A stretch of DNA of 64,000 bases from Eretmocerus hayati (lineage: Eukaryota > Arthropoda > Insecta > Hymenoptera > Aphelinidae), in contig CM056744.1 of the NCBI GenBank assembly GCA_029851415.1, positions 12,469,268 through 12,533,267 of the forward strand, in the 5' to 3' direction. Of the stretch, positions 1 through 13,000 are shown piece by piece (the stretch's first letter is position 1; the number at the start of each line of letters is the position of its first letter). Below the pieces are notes generated by a model that did no database searches, was not told the DNA's origin, and was given only the letters and a program-made list of their open reading frames with translations. The translations under genes and the position numbers were made by a program.

Positions 1-1
1 T

Positions 2-3000
2 CAAAAATGTTTCGATGCAATATTCCGTCTGGAATTTGGAGTTATCGAAGGTGCCAAAAAACCGTCAAATGATATAGTAGCAATGCTCTCACCAGAGGGT
101 GAACGTGTTGAACTTGGTAAAGGCCTCAAGGCTAGAGGTAATGTCGAGGATTGGTTAGGCAGAGTCGAGGCTGCTATGTTTGCCAGTCTGAAGAAGAGTA
201 TGAAGGATGGTATTACGGCTTACGCGAAAAAAGGACGACAGCATCTTATCTGGAACTATCCATCGCAGGTAATAAAGGAAAATCAGTTTAGAAAGTATTT
301 TATTCTTCTTGAGCTTAATTTTGCGCAAGTTTGAAGTCTGAAATTTGATATTTCAACTACTTTTTGGGGTTCCATCATCATGATGAAAATAATAATGATT
401 AGAGATTGATCATATTGACATCATTATTCGATGAATGTATCTTAAATAACACTGCAACAGAGGTTCGTTAACCTTTCAGTGAGAATTTGGGTATGGTATG
501 TGAAAAGACAGGGATTGATATATTTGATATTGGTTTATATCCAGTCTCAAAATTGAAAACCTGAACTCATTGTCAATATGATCTATTGGATAGTGGACTA
601 CATTGCGACTTTCGAGTCTCATAATTTTGGTTCTACTGGCGGCTAGTTCATTCACAAATTACTCAATGTGCTCACAAATGGACCAAAAAGTTTTCGGAAA
701 TGATATTACTTTTGAACAAAACTATGAACACTTCCTGGATTTCCGGCACTGCCTTGCAAAATCTCTGATTCGAATCAAATGAAAAAAAGTGATAATTGAG
801 CATTCATTCCTTGCAGATTGTTCTCACAGTATCTCAAATATTTTGGGCTGAAAATGTTAATAAGAATTTGGAGTCAGGCGACAATGTATTATTGAAGATG
901 AAAGCATTCGAACAGAAATGCTACGAGGTATGTTTATCACTCTACCAAGAATATTTCCAATTTTACAGTTGAAACCGTTCGTTATCTGGTCCCAATAACT
1001 TTGGCAACAGGTTTGGTGGGCCTGAACTCATCATTGGAACTTGAGTTTGTAGATGAATGCTCCTCGTGGGAAACAGGTTTTTAGGATTAGTTCGACTGTA
1101 GAAGAAAATTGGAAAGGAAAACAAACACTACACGTAGAGAAATAGCCACATAGAAAAATAGCTCACAAAATATGACCCCACCTTGAATGGATTGGCACTA
1201 TTCTCAAATTATGTACTGTGTTAGGCTATGGGTATTAGGGTAGGGAATTTTGGAAAATACCATTGCCAATGGAACTGGGGAAATACATAGGGTGTAGATC
1301 TCTCGGAAATCGTCTCAAATAAATGCTTATTTCAATGATAGATCAAAGAAGCATGCTCGGATCTCGATGTAAAGATAAACCGCGAGTTCGTTGAAACAAA
1401 GAGCTTCAAATATTTGACATAGCGCGAGAGAGAAGAAATTATTTCAAAATGATTCAATTACGTTTTGAAGGACTGAACTCACTATTGAAAGGTATCTTTC
1501 TTGCGTAGAAACATTTCGCATGAGCGCGCCTATGGAGGTTTTGATCATATTCTTGCAAAACCAAACAAATCTTGTTGATATACATCAACCTAAAGTCATC
1601 GGAGGCTTTAGTGTCGCGGGAATATGCCGAAGGTGGATTTGAGTAGTCGAAGATAGATATGGTCAGACGTACTGTTCTGGCCATGAGTTGTGATTTTCTG
1701 AGTGTTTGCATGATCGCTATCGAGGAACTCGAAATCATTCCATTTTTTATCTTTGAAGCAAGTGGATCTCATTAGGCTCACATCAACGCCGAGTCAAAAA
1801 TTAGATTCATGAAAATCCATCATTACCTCAAGTCTCGTACTGAATCTCATAAGCACTGAATGCACAAGCTGAATACGGATTATATTTAAATGAGCTCAAC
1901 GGACAATTCTGACTATTTTAATGCACGACTCATATCCATGATGGCAATCCCATGGATACCCAGTGTCCAGAATGGAATTTCCGACCATATATATGTGTCT
2001 TTTACTAATTACATTTTTTAAAACCTTATTTTGCGGAACTAAAGTTTGCATTGATTTTTTGAGTGATATCTTGCTATACAATTCGTTTTGCACTGAAAGA
2101 TGGTCCCAAGATTTCTAGACTCATCTGGTGCTTTCACCGCGTTTGAGACAAAACACGCGAATTGAAATAGTAATTGTTTTTACACACATCTATTCCGATG
2201 AATGGTCCGCGTACTTTACTCAATGTCTCAAGTCCTCAACTATCTGACTACTCTGACCATGTGTTACAGATTGAGTTCAAATTCTTCCATATCAAATCGT
2301 GCAGTGATTAGAAATTTAACGGTCCGTGTGAGGTACGACATGTCTGACTATATTCGTCTACTACTACTTAAGCATCCTTCTAACCATTTCCGCGACGCTC
2401 AAGTTTGTGTCGAAGTTTGAACGATGCCTGCCTATATAATTTGTTGAATTTCACTAGACTGTCAAGGAAGGACAGGATACTCTTTGGAAAAATGTATCCA
2501 CGCAAGAAAAATATCACTCAGATCTCAAGGCTAGTTCTTCAGGAAGGTGATCAAATCACTCTGTAACATCCCATCGTCCCACGCTTCTACAGAACCCATA
2601 CCATAATACAAAACTAATTGTTTGGATCAGTTTATTGAGTATCGTTGCTTTGATTGAACTTCCCTCCTATTCAATCGTGATAGGTGATTGCTCATGTCGT
2701 TTTCCTTCAGAAAACCAACCCTTAAGCATTTTTTGAAACTTGTGGATTTCACCGTCAATTACTCACCAGGAGAGGTCATCACATCCGGATCACGGATTTG
2801 GCGGAAACTTTGAAAACAGTCTTCCTTCAGCACCAAAAGATGGAACCCAAAATTATAGAACCTAACGCTCAAGCGTTTCCGAGCTACAGCCAAGGACAAT
2901 AGTATTGCCCATATGGGCCCATATTAAAAATCATACATATAGGTATACCTGCAATGCTAATGTTCGTGGCTGTAGCTCAGAAACGCTTGAGCGTTAGGGT

Positions 3001-4050
3001 CTATAATTTTGGGTTACATATTTTGGCACTAAAAGAAGACTATTCCCAAAGTTTTAGCCAAATCCGTGATCCGGATGTGATGACCTCTCTTGGTCAGTTC
3101 AGAACTGCTCCCCCTGGTTTTCATTTCTGCGATCTTCAGCTTGAAAGTATTTTACTCGAAATGTTCCTGGCTGATGTAAAATTGATATTGTTCATAGAAA
3201 TGAGGAATATTATCAAGAATTTTATTGAGAGGTTCTTAATGATACTGTTCAATAAAAGGACTTGAATGAATTGGCGGCGATGGTACGAGGAGAATTGCCA
3301 AAGCTTGTCCGTGATGTCATCATCAATTTGATAACTGTCGACGTACATGCAAGAGACACCATTAGTATCCTCGTTGAAAATAAGGTATCATCCAGGTACA
3401 ATCATATTGATTCTACAGAGTTTTCAGCTGTACTTCTTAAGCATTCATTTATCCCATCTTATAAAAATAAACCCCGTCAATTCATTGCTTTCACCGTTTT
3501 CATTCTCCCCTAAGTCTGATTCCAATTCGTTTGGTAAATTACTCAGATAAGACCTCGATCATCATTTGACCATAGCGCCGATCTTGAAAATTATGAATTA
3601 CATAATTACACTTGATCAGTTTAGTATTAGTCATCGAATACCAATTCACAAATTTGATATCACTAATATCATGAATTACACACATATTTCATCATACTAA
3701 AAGACTGAGTGGCAAATGCAAAAATAATGATTTTGTTCAGTCACACGGAATCTCAACGCTTACAATCAATCGTCAGAATATTTATTAGCTGACTCGAGGA
3801 TATATCTATGATAAATAATTCTGAGTGTCGAGTGACTAAAAATCATATTTCTTCTGTAGCACAAGTTTTGATTGGACAAAAGCTCTACGGTACTCATGGC
3901 TAGAAAGCATTGACAACTGTGTTGCAAGTATGAGCAATGCGACTCACACTTACGGATATGAATATCTTGGAGCACAAAGAAGACTTGTCATAACCCCTCT
4001 TACGGATAAATGCTATCTCTGCCTCATGGGAGCTTTGCAATTGGATTTAG
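2..4050 (+). other. Dynein linker tail and entry to AAA1 (exons 1-4)
   Basis: The first visible exon carries [20 protein letters not shown] and [12 protein letters not shown], the conserved segment of the dynein linker. Exons 3-4 give [19 protein letters not shown], then [20 protein letters not shown], which leads into AAA1. Exon 3 has two possible donors; the one at 3395/3396 keeps frame with the exon starting at 3860, whereas the one at 3384/3385 would meet a stop. The intron 928-3258 (2.3 kb) holds a foldback repeat. Confidence 0.9.
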
Positions 4051-7000
4051 GTTCGGATCTTCATTTTCCACCCATCATTATAACAGGAATTTCTCCCGAC
4101 GAGACATTTCCCACATTCACGAGCTCTCCTGATCTCTGAATCATAAGACAGCTTGAATAAATCATCATCAAGAAATCAAAATGATTTCAACTCCAAAAAA
4201 GGGAAAAATTTGTCAAAAAATTTCTCTCCCTATGCGAATTACTAGGATATTGTATGATCATGGACCGTTGAAGAATTTGTCTGTGAAAATATTTGGTGAC
4301 CATCACAGTCTCACTCTGAAAAGAAAAAAAAAAAAACACATCGCGAATTCGATAAACCCCATTGTATTAGAAGAAATTATGTAGGTGGAGCACCTGCTGG
4401 CCCAGCTGGAACAGGCAAAACTGAAACCACCAAAGATTTAGCCAAAGCATTAGCAATTCAATGCGTTGTCTTCAACTGCTCTGAAGGACTTGACTACAAA
4501 GTACATTTATATCACTACACTCTCATGTAAAACTACCGGAATTTCCCGACTCCTCTCCGTAATAAAAATTAATTTTCAACACAATAGATGATGGGACGTT
4601 TCTTCTCTGGACTCGCAACATCTGGAGCCTGGTGTTGTTTTGATGAATTCAATCGTATCGATATTGAAGTGTTATCCGTCATCGCTCAGCAACTCATCAC
4701 AATACGAAATGCCAAAGTTGCTCGTCTCAAAGAGTTAGCTATCATCATCCATCCAATTATTTTTATAAGTCAAGAAAAATTCCAGAAGGTGATATTGATT
4801 TTTCCTGAAATAGATTCATGTTTGAAGGACGAAAAATCAAATTGGTCAGGTCATGTGCAGCGTTCATCACAATGAACCCTGGTTATGCTGGAAGGACTGA
4901 ACTACCAGACAATTTGAAATCTCTATTCCGTCCTGTATCCATGATGGTTCCTGATTACAGTAAATATAAAGTTATAATAAAAATATCACAAGGTTCTGTT
5001 TGAATAGAAGAAATCTAAGATAATAATTCATTCAAGAGCTCATCGCAGAGGTTACTCTATATTCAGAAGGATTTGAGTCGTCGAAGCCATTGTCAAAAAA
5101 AATGACTTTGATGTACACCCTTTGCAGCGAGCAGTTATCACAGCAAGATCATTATGATTTCGGTATGAGGTATGAGCGATTCAATTCTTCCAATACGTTG
5201 AGATCCTAAATTATTGAGTGATGAAATAATATGATTTGATGATTTGTAGAGCTGTGAAGAGTGTGCTCGTCATGGCAGGAAGCTTGAAACGTGAAAATCC
5301 TGATAAAAAAGAAGATGTTGTTCTTCTGAGAGCCTTACGAGACAGTAATCTACCAAAATTCTTGGCCGATGATGCAGAACTGTTTCAGGGTATCTTAGGA
5401 GATCTGTTCCCGGGCCTTGTGATTCCCGAGGAAGACTATGGAGCTCTACAAGAAACAGCCATCAAGGTAACACTAAAAACTCTTTTCAACGTAAATTATA
5501 CTCGATGACGACAAAACGACGAACGATACCAACTGGAAAAGAAATTTGTGAAATGAGATAAGTGTATCCAACATGCCCTCCCCTTGAGCCGTTTGTCAAT
5601 AATTTTGGCCCACTTCAAAATTTTTCAACGTACCTCACTACATTTTGAAGTTTGTTCTTAGAGCTTCAAAAACGAGCTGATGGAGTTCGATTCTGATCAG
5701 CCAGAGATGAGCTATCATGATTTTACTCAAAAGTTATTTTTTGCCAGTTTGCGGCGAGTGTTCCTAACATGCTCTTATTTCTCAACAACTCTTGTATTTT
5801 TCAATGTACCTCAGCGTATTCTGAAGCTTGTTCCAAGATCCATCAAAACGAGCTGAAGCATGTCTCATTTCGATCAACTGGAGTCAATAAATCTTAATTC
5901 CTCAAAAAAAAAAAAAAAAAAAAAAAAGACGTTAATCGGCGGTAAAGTGCATAAAATCATTTTTATCTATTCATATCGCCGTACAACCACATTTGGAGCT
6001 TCTCGACGGTCTCAAATACCATTCCCCACCTATCTTGACGTAATATAAGGTTGCCTAATTTGCCCCCTTTCCCTAGTTTGACCCCATTCAAGTTCTCAAA
6101 TGTATGCACCCGCAGACCTTGCCGCGCATTTTTTTCACGTTTGTTACGTTAAAATATGTGGAAATACACGTTCTGGACCTATCCTCTGTTACCCGTGCAA
6201 TTTACATCAAAAAAGTGGTTTTTGGTACTTTTGACTTCTTTTTTGTTAGTCACTAAAAGCTATATGCCAAACAAAATTGATGAGATCAATTCCAACGTAC
6301 TTTAATTCATTTTCTTTGTCTTTGTCCTAACTTTAGAATGCTTTTTGCAGAATTGCAAAATTCGATTTTTAGCCGATTTGACGACCATATCACTAGAAAA
6401 AGTGCAGTTCTCCTAATTTGCCCCTATAGTCTTTTTCCAAACTCATTTCTCGCTCCATTGAGATGCATTAATTTATCTCAAAAAGTTTCAAAGGGGGCAA
6501 AAAAGCTACAAAATGAGCTAAAGTACGTCTCATTTGGAGGTCTGGGAGCCGAGATATCTCGGTTATACGAAAAACCCGTGTAATCTCATAAAAATAGGCC
6601 TCTTTCCCCTGTGGGGGCAAATTAGGAACACACTGTCGAAAACTTGCAAAAAATCTTCTTCTGCAAAAGTTAAAATATCTTGGCCCCGATTCATTGAAAT
6701 CAAACGTACTTTAGCTCATTCTAAAGGTCTTAAAACAAACTTTAGGGTGAGTTAAAGTACGTTGAAAAATAATCAAGATGAGTCAGAATGGCGAGCAAAA
6801 CAAAAGTAGTAGGGGCGAATTAGGCACACTTACCTTACATGTTCTGAGGAGTAAAAAAAGTCGTACTGTACGATCTTTCGAGATAACCACATGGGCATGT
6901 TAGGTATACTTCCGAGTTGGCCTTCATATTTTGCGAACTATCTCCATATTTTGCTCATAAAATCTCCCTAAATCCAAGATTTGCAAGTTTAAGGCAAGGT

Positions 7001-10000
7001 CTTTGAAGGGTTTGAATGAAGGAATCGAATGCACTGAAAGACTTATAGGGATCGGCTAAGCCAAATATTTTTGGCACCGCTTTCATCAAACGCAATTTCG
7101 TTGGCGAATTCTTAGCTGTGAAAAAGAAATAAAACAATCTCACCATCAATTCTCTAGGATACGTGGAATCATTTGGTATAACGAACGTAAAAAGGGTTTG
7201 CGGGAAGGTCAATGAGTGCCCATTCCTGAGATCGACATATCAGAGTATATTGGGCACAGAGTGCATGTTAAGTACACTTTCAGTGCACTTATCTTAGATT
7301 TTAAAGGCAAAATCAAACTGTCTTTTTTCTCCATGACATACGAAAATCTCATCTAATTTCTCTGATCATTGCTTACCAATCATAATTTTGTACATTTATC
7401 AGGTATTCCTATTAATTTGCAAATCAAATTTTCTTTACCATCTCTAAATATTGATTCCAGATAATGGAAGAAGCTGGTTTACAACCTGAAAAATGCTCGA
7501 TAGCAAAAGTGATTCAATTACACGAGACGATGATAGTAAGACACGGTGTCATGTTGGTTGGTCCAACGGGCTCAGGAAAATCTACTGTTCTCCGGGTAGA
7601 TGGATGAATTTTTCTTTCACGTACCACAATCACTATCGTGAACATTTTACTAACTCATTATTTTCCATTCTCAGACCCTGAAAAATACTTACACTCGCCT
7701 CGGTGAAATGGGTATACAGAATCCCAATTATAAAAATGTTCACATGTATGTCATGAATCCAAAAGCAGTGACTATTGGAGAATTATACGGAGAAGTTAAT
7801 CCAATCTCAAATGAGTGGCATGATGGTCTACTCGGTAGCATGGTTCGGCGTGCTTGTGCGGTATTTTCATTATTAAATACATTACTCACTCGATCAGCTA
7901 TTACCTAATTCACTACATTGGAATGAATAATTGTTAGTTCCCGGAAGATGATCATCAGTGGGTAGTTTGCGATGGACCAGTCGATGCTGTTTGGATTGAA
8001 AACATGAACACAGTGTTAGATGACAACAAGATGTTGTGTTTGGCCAATTCTGAGAGAATAAAATTTACACCCTATGTTCACATGATCTTTGAAGTTGCTG
8101 ATCTTGCTCAAGCTTCTCCTGCAACTGTTAGCCGATGCGGTATGACTAGATTTTTTTTTTCATAAGCAAAAGTAAAATTGGAGATGATGACAGATGAAAT
8201 TATTAGGCATGGTTTATCTCGATCCATCGGAATTGAGATGGCTACCTTATGTTAAATCTTGGCTTGGAAGAATTGCCGATAAACTACCTCGGAAAGAAAT
8301 GACCAACTTTATACAACAATTGTTTGTCAAATACGTCGATCCTGGTTTGAAGTTTTTTAGGAAAAATTGTGACTACGCCATAGGCCAGGTATTCAAATCT
8401 ATCAATATTTTTGCATCATGAAATGGGAATTTTCGATAAAATATTGACAATTATACAGGTAGACATAAGTAAAGCTGATATGTTATGCGCCTTGATGGAG
8501 AGTATTATTTTGGAGCCAGGATTCTTCGATAAGGGTTCAGATTGGTCAAAAATCAAAACCTATCTGACGCAAACTTTCATTTTTTCATACATCTGGGCAG
8601 TCGGTGGGAATGCAGCAGGTCATTCTAGAGAGGATTTCGAACTCTTCGTCAAAGATCAGTTTGATGATAATCTCGACGCTCGGTAAAAATTCGTTCAAAA
8701 TGGAAATCAAATCTGTTTTGTTTCGATTTTCATGACTAATTCCTCTTAGGTTGCCAACATCTGGTGACTTGTGGGATTTGTACATGAACGTTGCGGATCA
8801 TCGTTTGGATTTATGGTCGAAAATCATGCCAGTTTTCAACTACGATCCAGCTTTGCCATTTTTTGAAATTTTGATACCCACCACGGATACTGTTCGTTTT
8901 GGATACGTTATGCAGAAGCTAATTGAAGTCAATAAGCCTGTATTTTTCACCGGTGGCACTGGTAAGATCTCAAAAAAAGATGTAGCTGATCAAGCTCTGT
9001 TCGACTTCGAATACAATGAATTTGAGTGAAATCCAGGTGTTGGTAAATCGGTGATTGCAAAAATGGTTCTGAGTGCATTGGAAAGTACAGGAGAATGGGT
9101 GCCAATAGTGCTGAATTTCTCTGCTCAAACAAGCAGTGGACGCACTCAGGAGATTTTAGAATTGAAACTTGAAAAGAAGAAGAAGACAGTTCTCGGTGCG
9201 CCAGTCAACAAACGCGTCTGCATTTTTGTAGACGATGTCAACATGCCCAAGCTAGATACTTACGGGGCTCAGCCACCTATTGAACTGCTCAGGTATGATA
9301 TTTAAGGCTAGTCCGGAGTCCCCGCAAAACCGCAACCAGACACGCACCGACGTACTTTCAGGTTGCAGCTGCATCCAATGATTCTGAAAGCGGTATTATA
9401 GTTTATACGCTTTTATTGGTACTAAATGTGTTACTCAGATACTAGGCCCCCTGTAAAATCGTATAACACGATACCATGCAAAGTTTCATGGCATTTCTTT
9501 CATTAGGAATCGATAAAAGCTTGAAGGCAAATTTTTGGTGGGACAGAGCGCATCCTCGCCTATTTCGATTCATTCCTCAATAACATAACAATTCTGGCCA
9601 ATATCAGATATTAGGCCCCCTGTGGATTGGAATTTCCTATTGAATGAGCCCTCCCACGCCCGAAAATTCTGAATCCAGCTCGCAAAAACCTTGAACTAGT
9701 GTGAGCATCGAGCACTATAACTTGCTCAGCGAGCCAAAGAACTACGATTTTCTGGAGATATAGAATGAATCCCCGGGTGTGGAACAACTCATTCGATGGG
9801 AAATATCATGGTGTTTCAGTTGCCATATCTCGTTTGGGTCGGAAATGTGAGGTTGAAATACTATGAGGCAAAAAAGTGGTTCATAATCTCCCATCGCACA
9901 TGTAGTACGATCAAAGCGCCATCTATCAGGCGAAATATCCGGATTCAACCGGACTAGCCTTAATTTGCGTTCATATTCCTGATTTTTGGAGTTTAGCTAC

Positions 10001-13000
10001 TCAGAAACTACATCCAATGCCTAACAATATGAAATAGGTCCATGGAAAAAAGCAAGGAAGAATGTAACGAATTTTTATTCATATAAAACTTGGAATAACA
10101 GTGCGATGTTCTGTTTAATTTTGAGAATTCCCCGTGTCCTCATTTTCTATGATGTGACTGGTGAATGAGTGGAATAAAGCAGTGTGGCCATCACTGATTT
10201 TATGGTGCATTGGCTGGAACTGGAACTATTGGCTGTTTTGTACAAGATCAAACATGAATTTTCATACAGAATGTACTCAAAATTACTCAAAATTGTTTCA
10301 ATTCGTTCTGGGCAGACAAGTTTTGGATGACAAAGGATTCTACGACAGAGACAAACTTTTCTGGAAACGCATCGAAGATGTGGTTGTCACTACTGCTTGT
10401 GCCCCTCCAGGGGGTGGAAGAAATCCGTTGACTCAACGATTCGTTCGACACTTTGGAATGTTATCGATTCCAGCTCCAACCGAAGATTCTCTAAAATCAA
10501 TCTTCAGGTGAGTCCTGAAATCTAGATTAAGATGTTCAAAGCTTCCCATCTTCAATCATTCAAGAAATCTGAAACAGAAAAATCGACAAGTCGACAACAT
10601 ATGTTGATGAACAGTTCTTCAATGTCTAAAAGTAAAGGGGGTGAAGAAAATTGAGATAGCTATCTTGGTGGATTTATTCTCGATGAAATTCTTATCTGTA
10701 TTGTATTTATCAGGACCATCACAAGAAACTTCCTGAAAGAATTCGCACAGCCCGTGTATGATATTGGAGACAGGTTGGTCAACGCCGCAGTCGAACTTTA
10801 TGGTACCATTGCCGAAGATCTTCTGCCAACTCCAGAAAAGAGCCATTACATTTTCAATCTTCGTGATCTGTCTAAGTGTATTCAAGGTATCTTACAAGCT
10901 GATTCAGGTGTCGTCCGGGAGGCTCCACAAATGTTGAGGTATAATTATTTTACGGCTTGGTCATGTAAAAATCATTTCATCAAGTTCCATGACTTCCATG
11001 TTAATAGTTCATGGGCATTGGATAAAGATGAAAATTTTTGCGATGATGACTTATAATAGCTTTGGTCCATTGTCCAATCCAAGGATTATAAGTAAGAAAA
11101 GGTCCAATCTGCTTCGCAAAAATTATTTCAAAATGCTGTCACTGCGAGTTCTCTATGATTTATGTGTTAATTCGGGGAAACAATATCGTGCAGTACACTC
11201 TATCACTTAGAATCGAAGAAATTACCAAAATATCGATCATAATATCTACAGGCTGTTCTACCATGAATGTCTCCGAGTATTCCACGATCGCCTGATAAAC
11301 GTGCAGGACAAAAGCTACTTCTACAGGCTAATGTCAAGCATTTGTTCACAAACTTTCGGCGATGAAGTGCTCAGCCTGCCTGAAGACGAAGTAATCCAAA
11401 ACCCGCCACTGCTTCTCTTTGGAGACTTTTTGCAATTTGGTGTAGACCGCCAAGATCGTCTCTATGAAGAAATTGTGGATCTTGATAGGACTAAATTAGT
11501 GTTACAAGAGTATCTCGATGATTACTCAATGGTGACCTCTAAAGAAATGAGTCTGATTTTCTTTACGGATGCAGTCGAGCATCTTTGTAGGTTAGCTAGG
11601 ATACTGAGATCGGAAAGAGGCAATGGACTACTTGTTGGAGTTGGTGGTATGGGGAAGCAGAGCCTCACTAAGCTTGCCTCTCACATGAACGGTTACAGGT
11701 AATCTTAGCACTATTATGAACCTCATGATGCTGTAGTGTCATTATAGACCTTGCACACCTCGCTTCAAGCTGCGATAGATATCACTAAAGTGACACCAAA
11801 TTCTACTTATGAGGTGTTTTTCAGGAGATCCTACACAGTAAGGAGCCGTTCCGTATTGGTTCATGCCTCAAAATGGCGAGTAAAATCATTTTCCCCGTGT
11901 ATAAGTATATCGAGGCCTATCTCACGGGAAAAATGATTTTACTCGCCATTTTGAGGCAAGAACCGATACGATTAAGGTCGAAACGGATGCTAGCTGTGTG
12001 GGATCTCCTGAAAAACACCTCCTAGGTAGATTTTGGTGTCAGTTTTGTGATACTTATCGCAGCTTGAAACGAGGTGCGCTTGGTTAGCGTCAAAGAGACT
12101 ATTTTTGAGATTGTTGTCTGTGGCTCTTGAAGAAACCATTCCTGAGGGTTCTCCTGGACACTCAGTAATAGCTATTCTAATGTAACTTTTTTACTCAATT
12201 TTTATTCAAACGAATGGAAGGGTAGGTTCAAGTGACCTTTTTGTTTCTGGCTCGAAGTTTGAAAAGTGTTTTGATTCAATTCACAGCTGCCATCAGATCG
12301 AGGTAAGCCGAGGATACGACAAGAATTCGTGGAATGAGGATTTGCGTAGATTCTATTTCAAACCGGGAGCTTTTGCTGAGCCCGCAACTTTCCTCTTCAC
12401 GGATACCCAAATTGTAATGGAAGAATTTCTTGAAGACATCAATAATACTCTGAACTCTGGTATGACGATAATGCCATCACAATTATACAAATATTCTATC
12501 GTTGTGAAGTGCTCTAAGTATTGTCAATCATTAATTCAGGTGAAGTGCCAAATCTATTTGAAGCAGAGGAGTTGGAGAGAGCAATTATTGCTACTCGTCC
12601 AGCAGCAAAAGAAGCCGGAATCAGCGAGTCCAGTCGAGATGCGATTTATCAATTTTTCATTGGGCGTGTTAGAAATCATTTACATTTGATGCTTTGTATG
12701 AGTCCAGTTGGTGATGCTTTTCGGTAAGACAATCTTTCTTTTCCAGCAATTTTTCAAGAAAGGTTTCTTATTCTAGCTGGTTGGTATCTTTCGTATCGTA
12801 TGGGCTCTGGTTGCAGTGAATTTGAATATCATGAATTTTTAAAATTGTGTGACTGCATCGATTGAATCCACATCACTATCTAACTCGTTGGCTTTAGAAG
12901 TGACTAGTGGCACTCGCAAACCCTTTCACATCGTCAAAACACCAAATACTAGTGTCGAAACCGTAAAAAATGGCAAAATTAGAGAGTCGAAAATGTTTCG

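Noticed and set aside
3136..3348. Minus-strand frames over dynein exon 3
   Set aside because: They are shadows of the plus-strand exon, with no recognisable product.
10161..10315. Open reading frame running into dynein exon 17 from an ATG at 10161
   Set aside because: The 5' part is intron. The acceptor ending GGGCAG at 10315 joins in frame with the exon ending at 9292.
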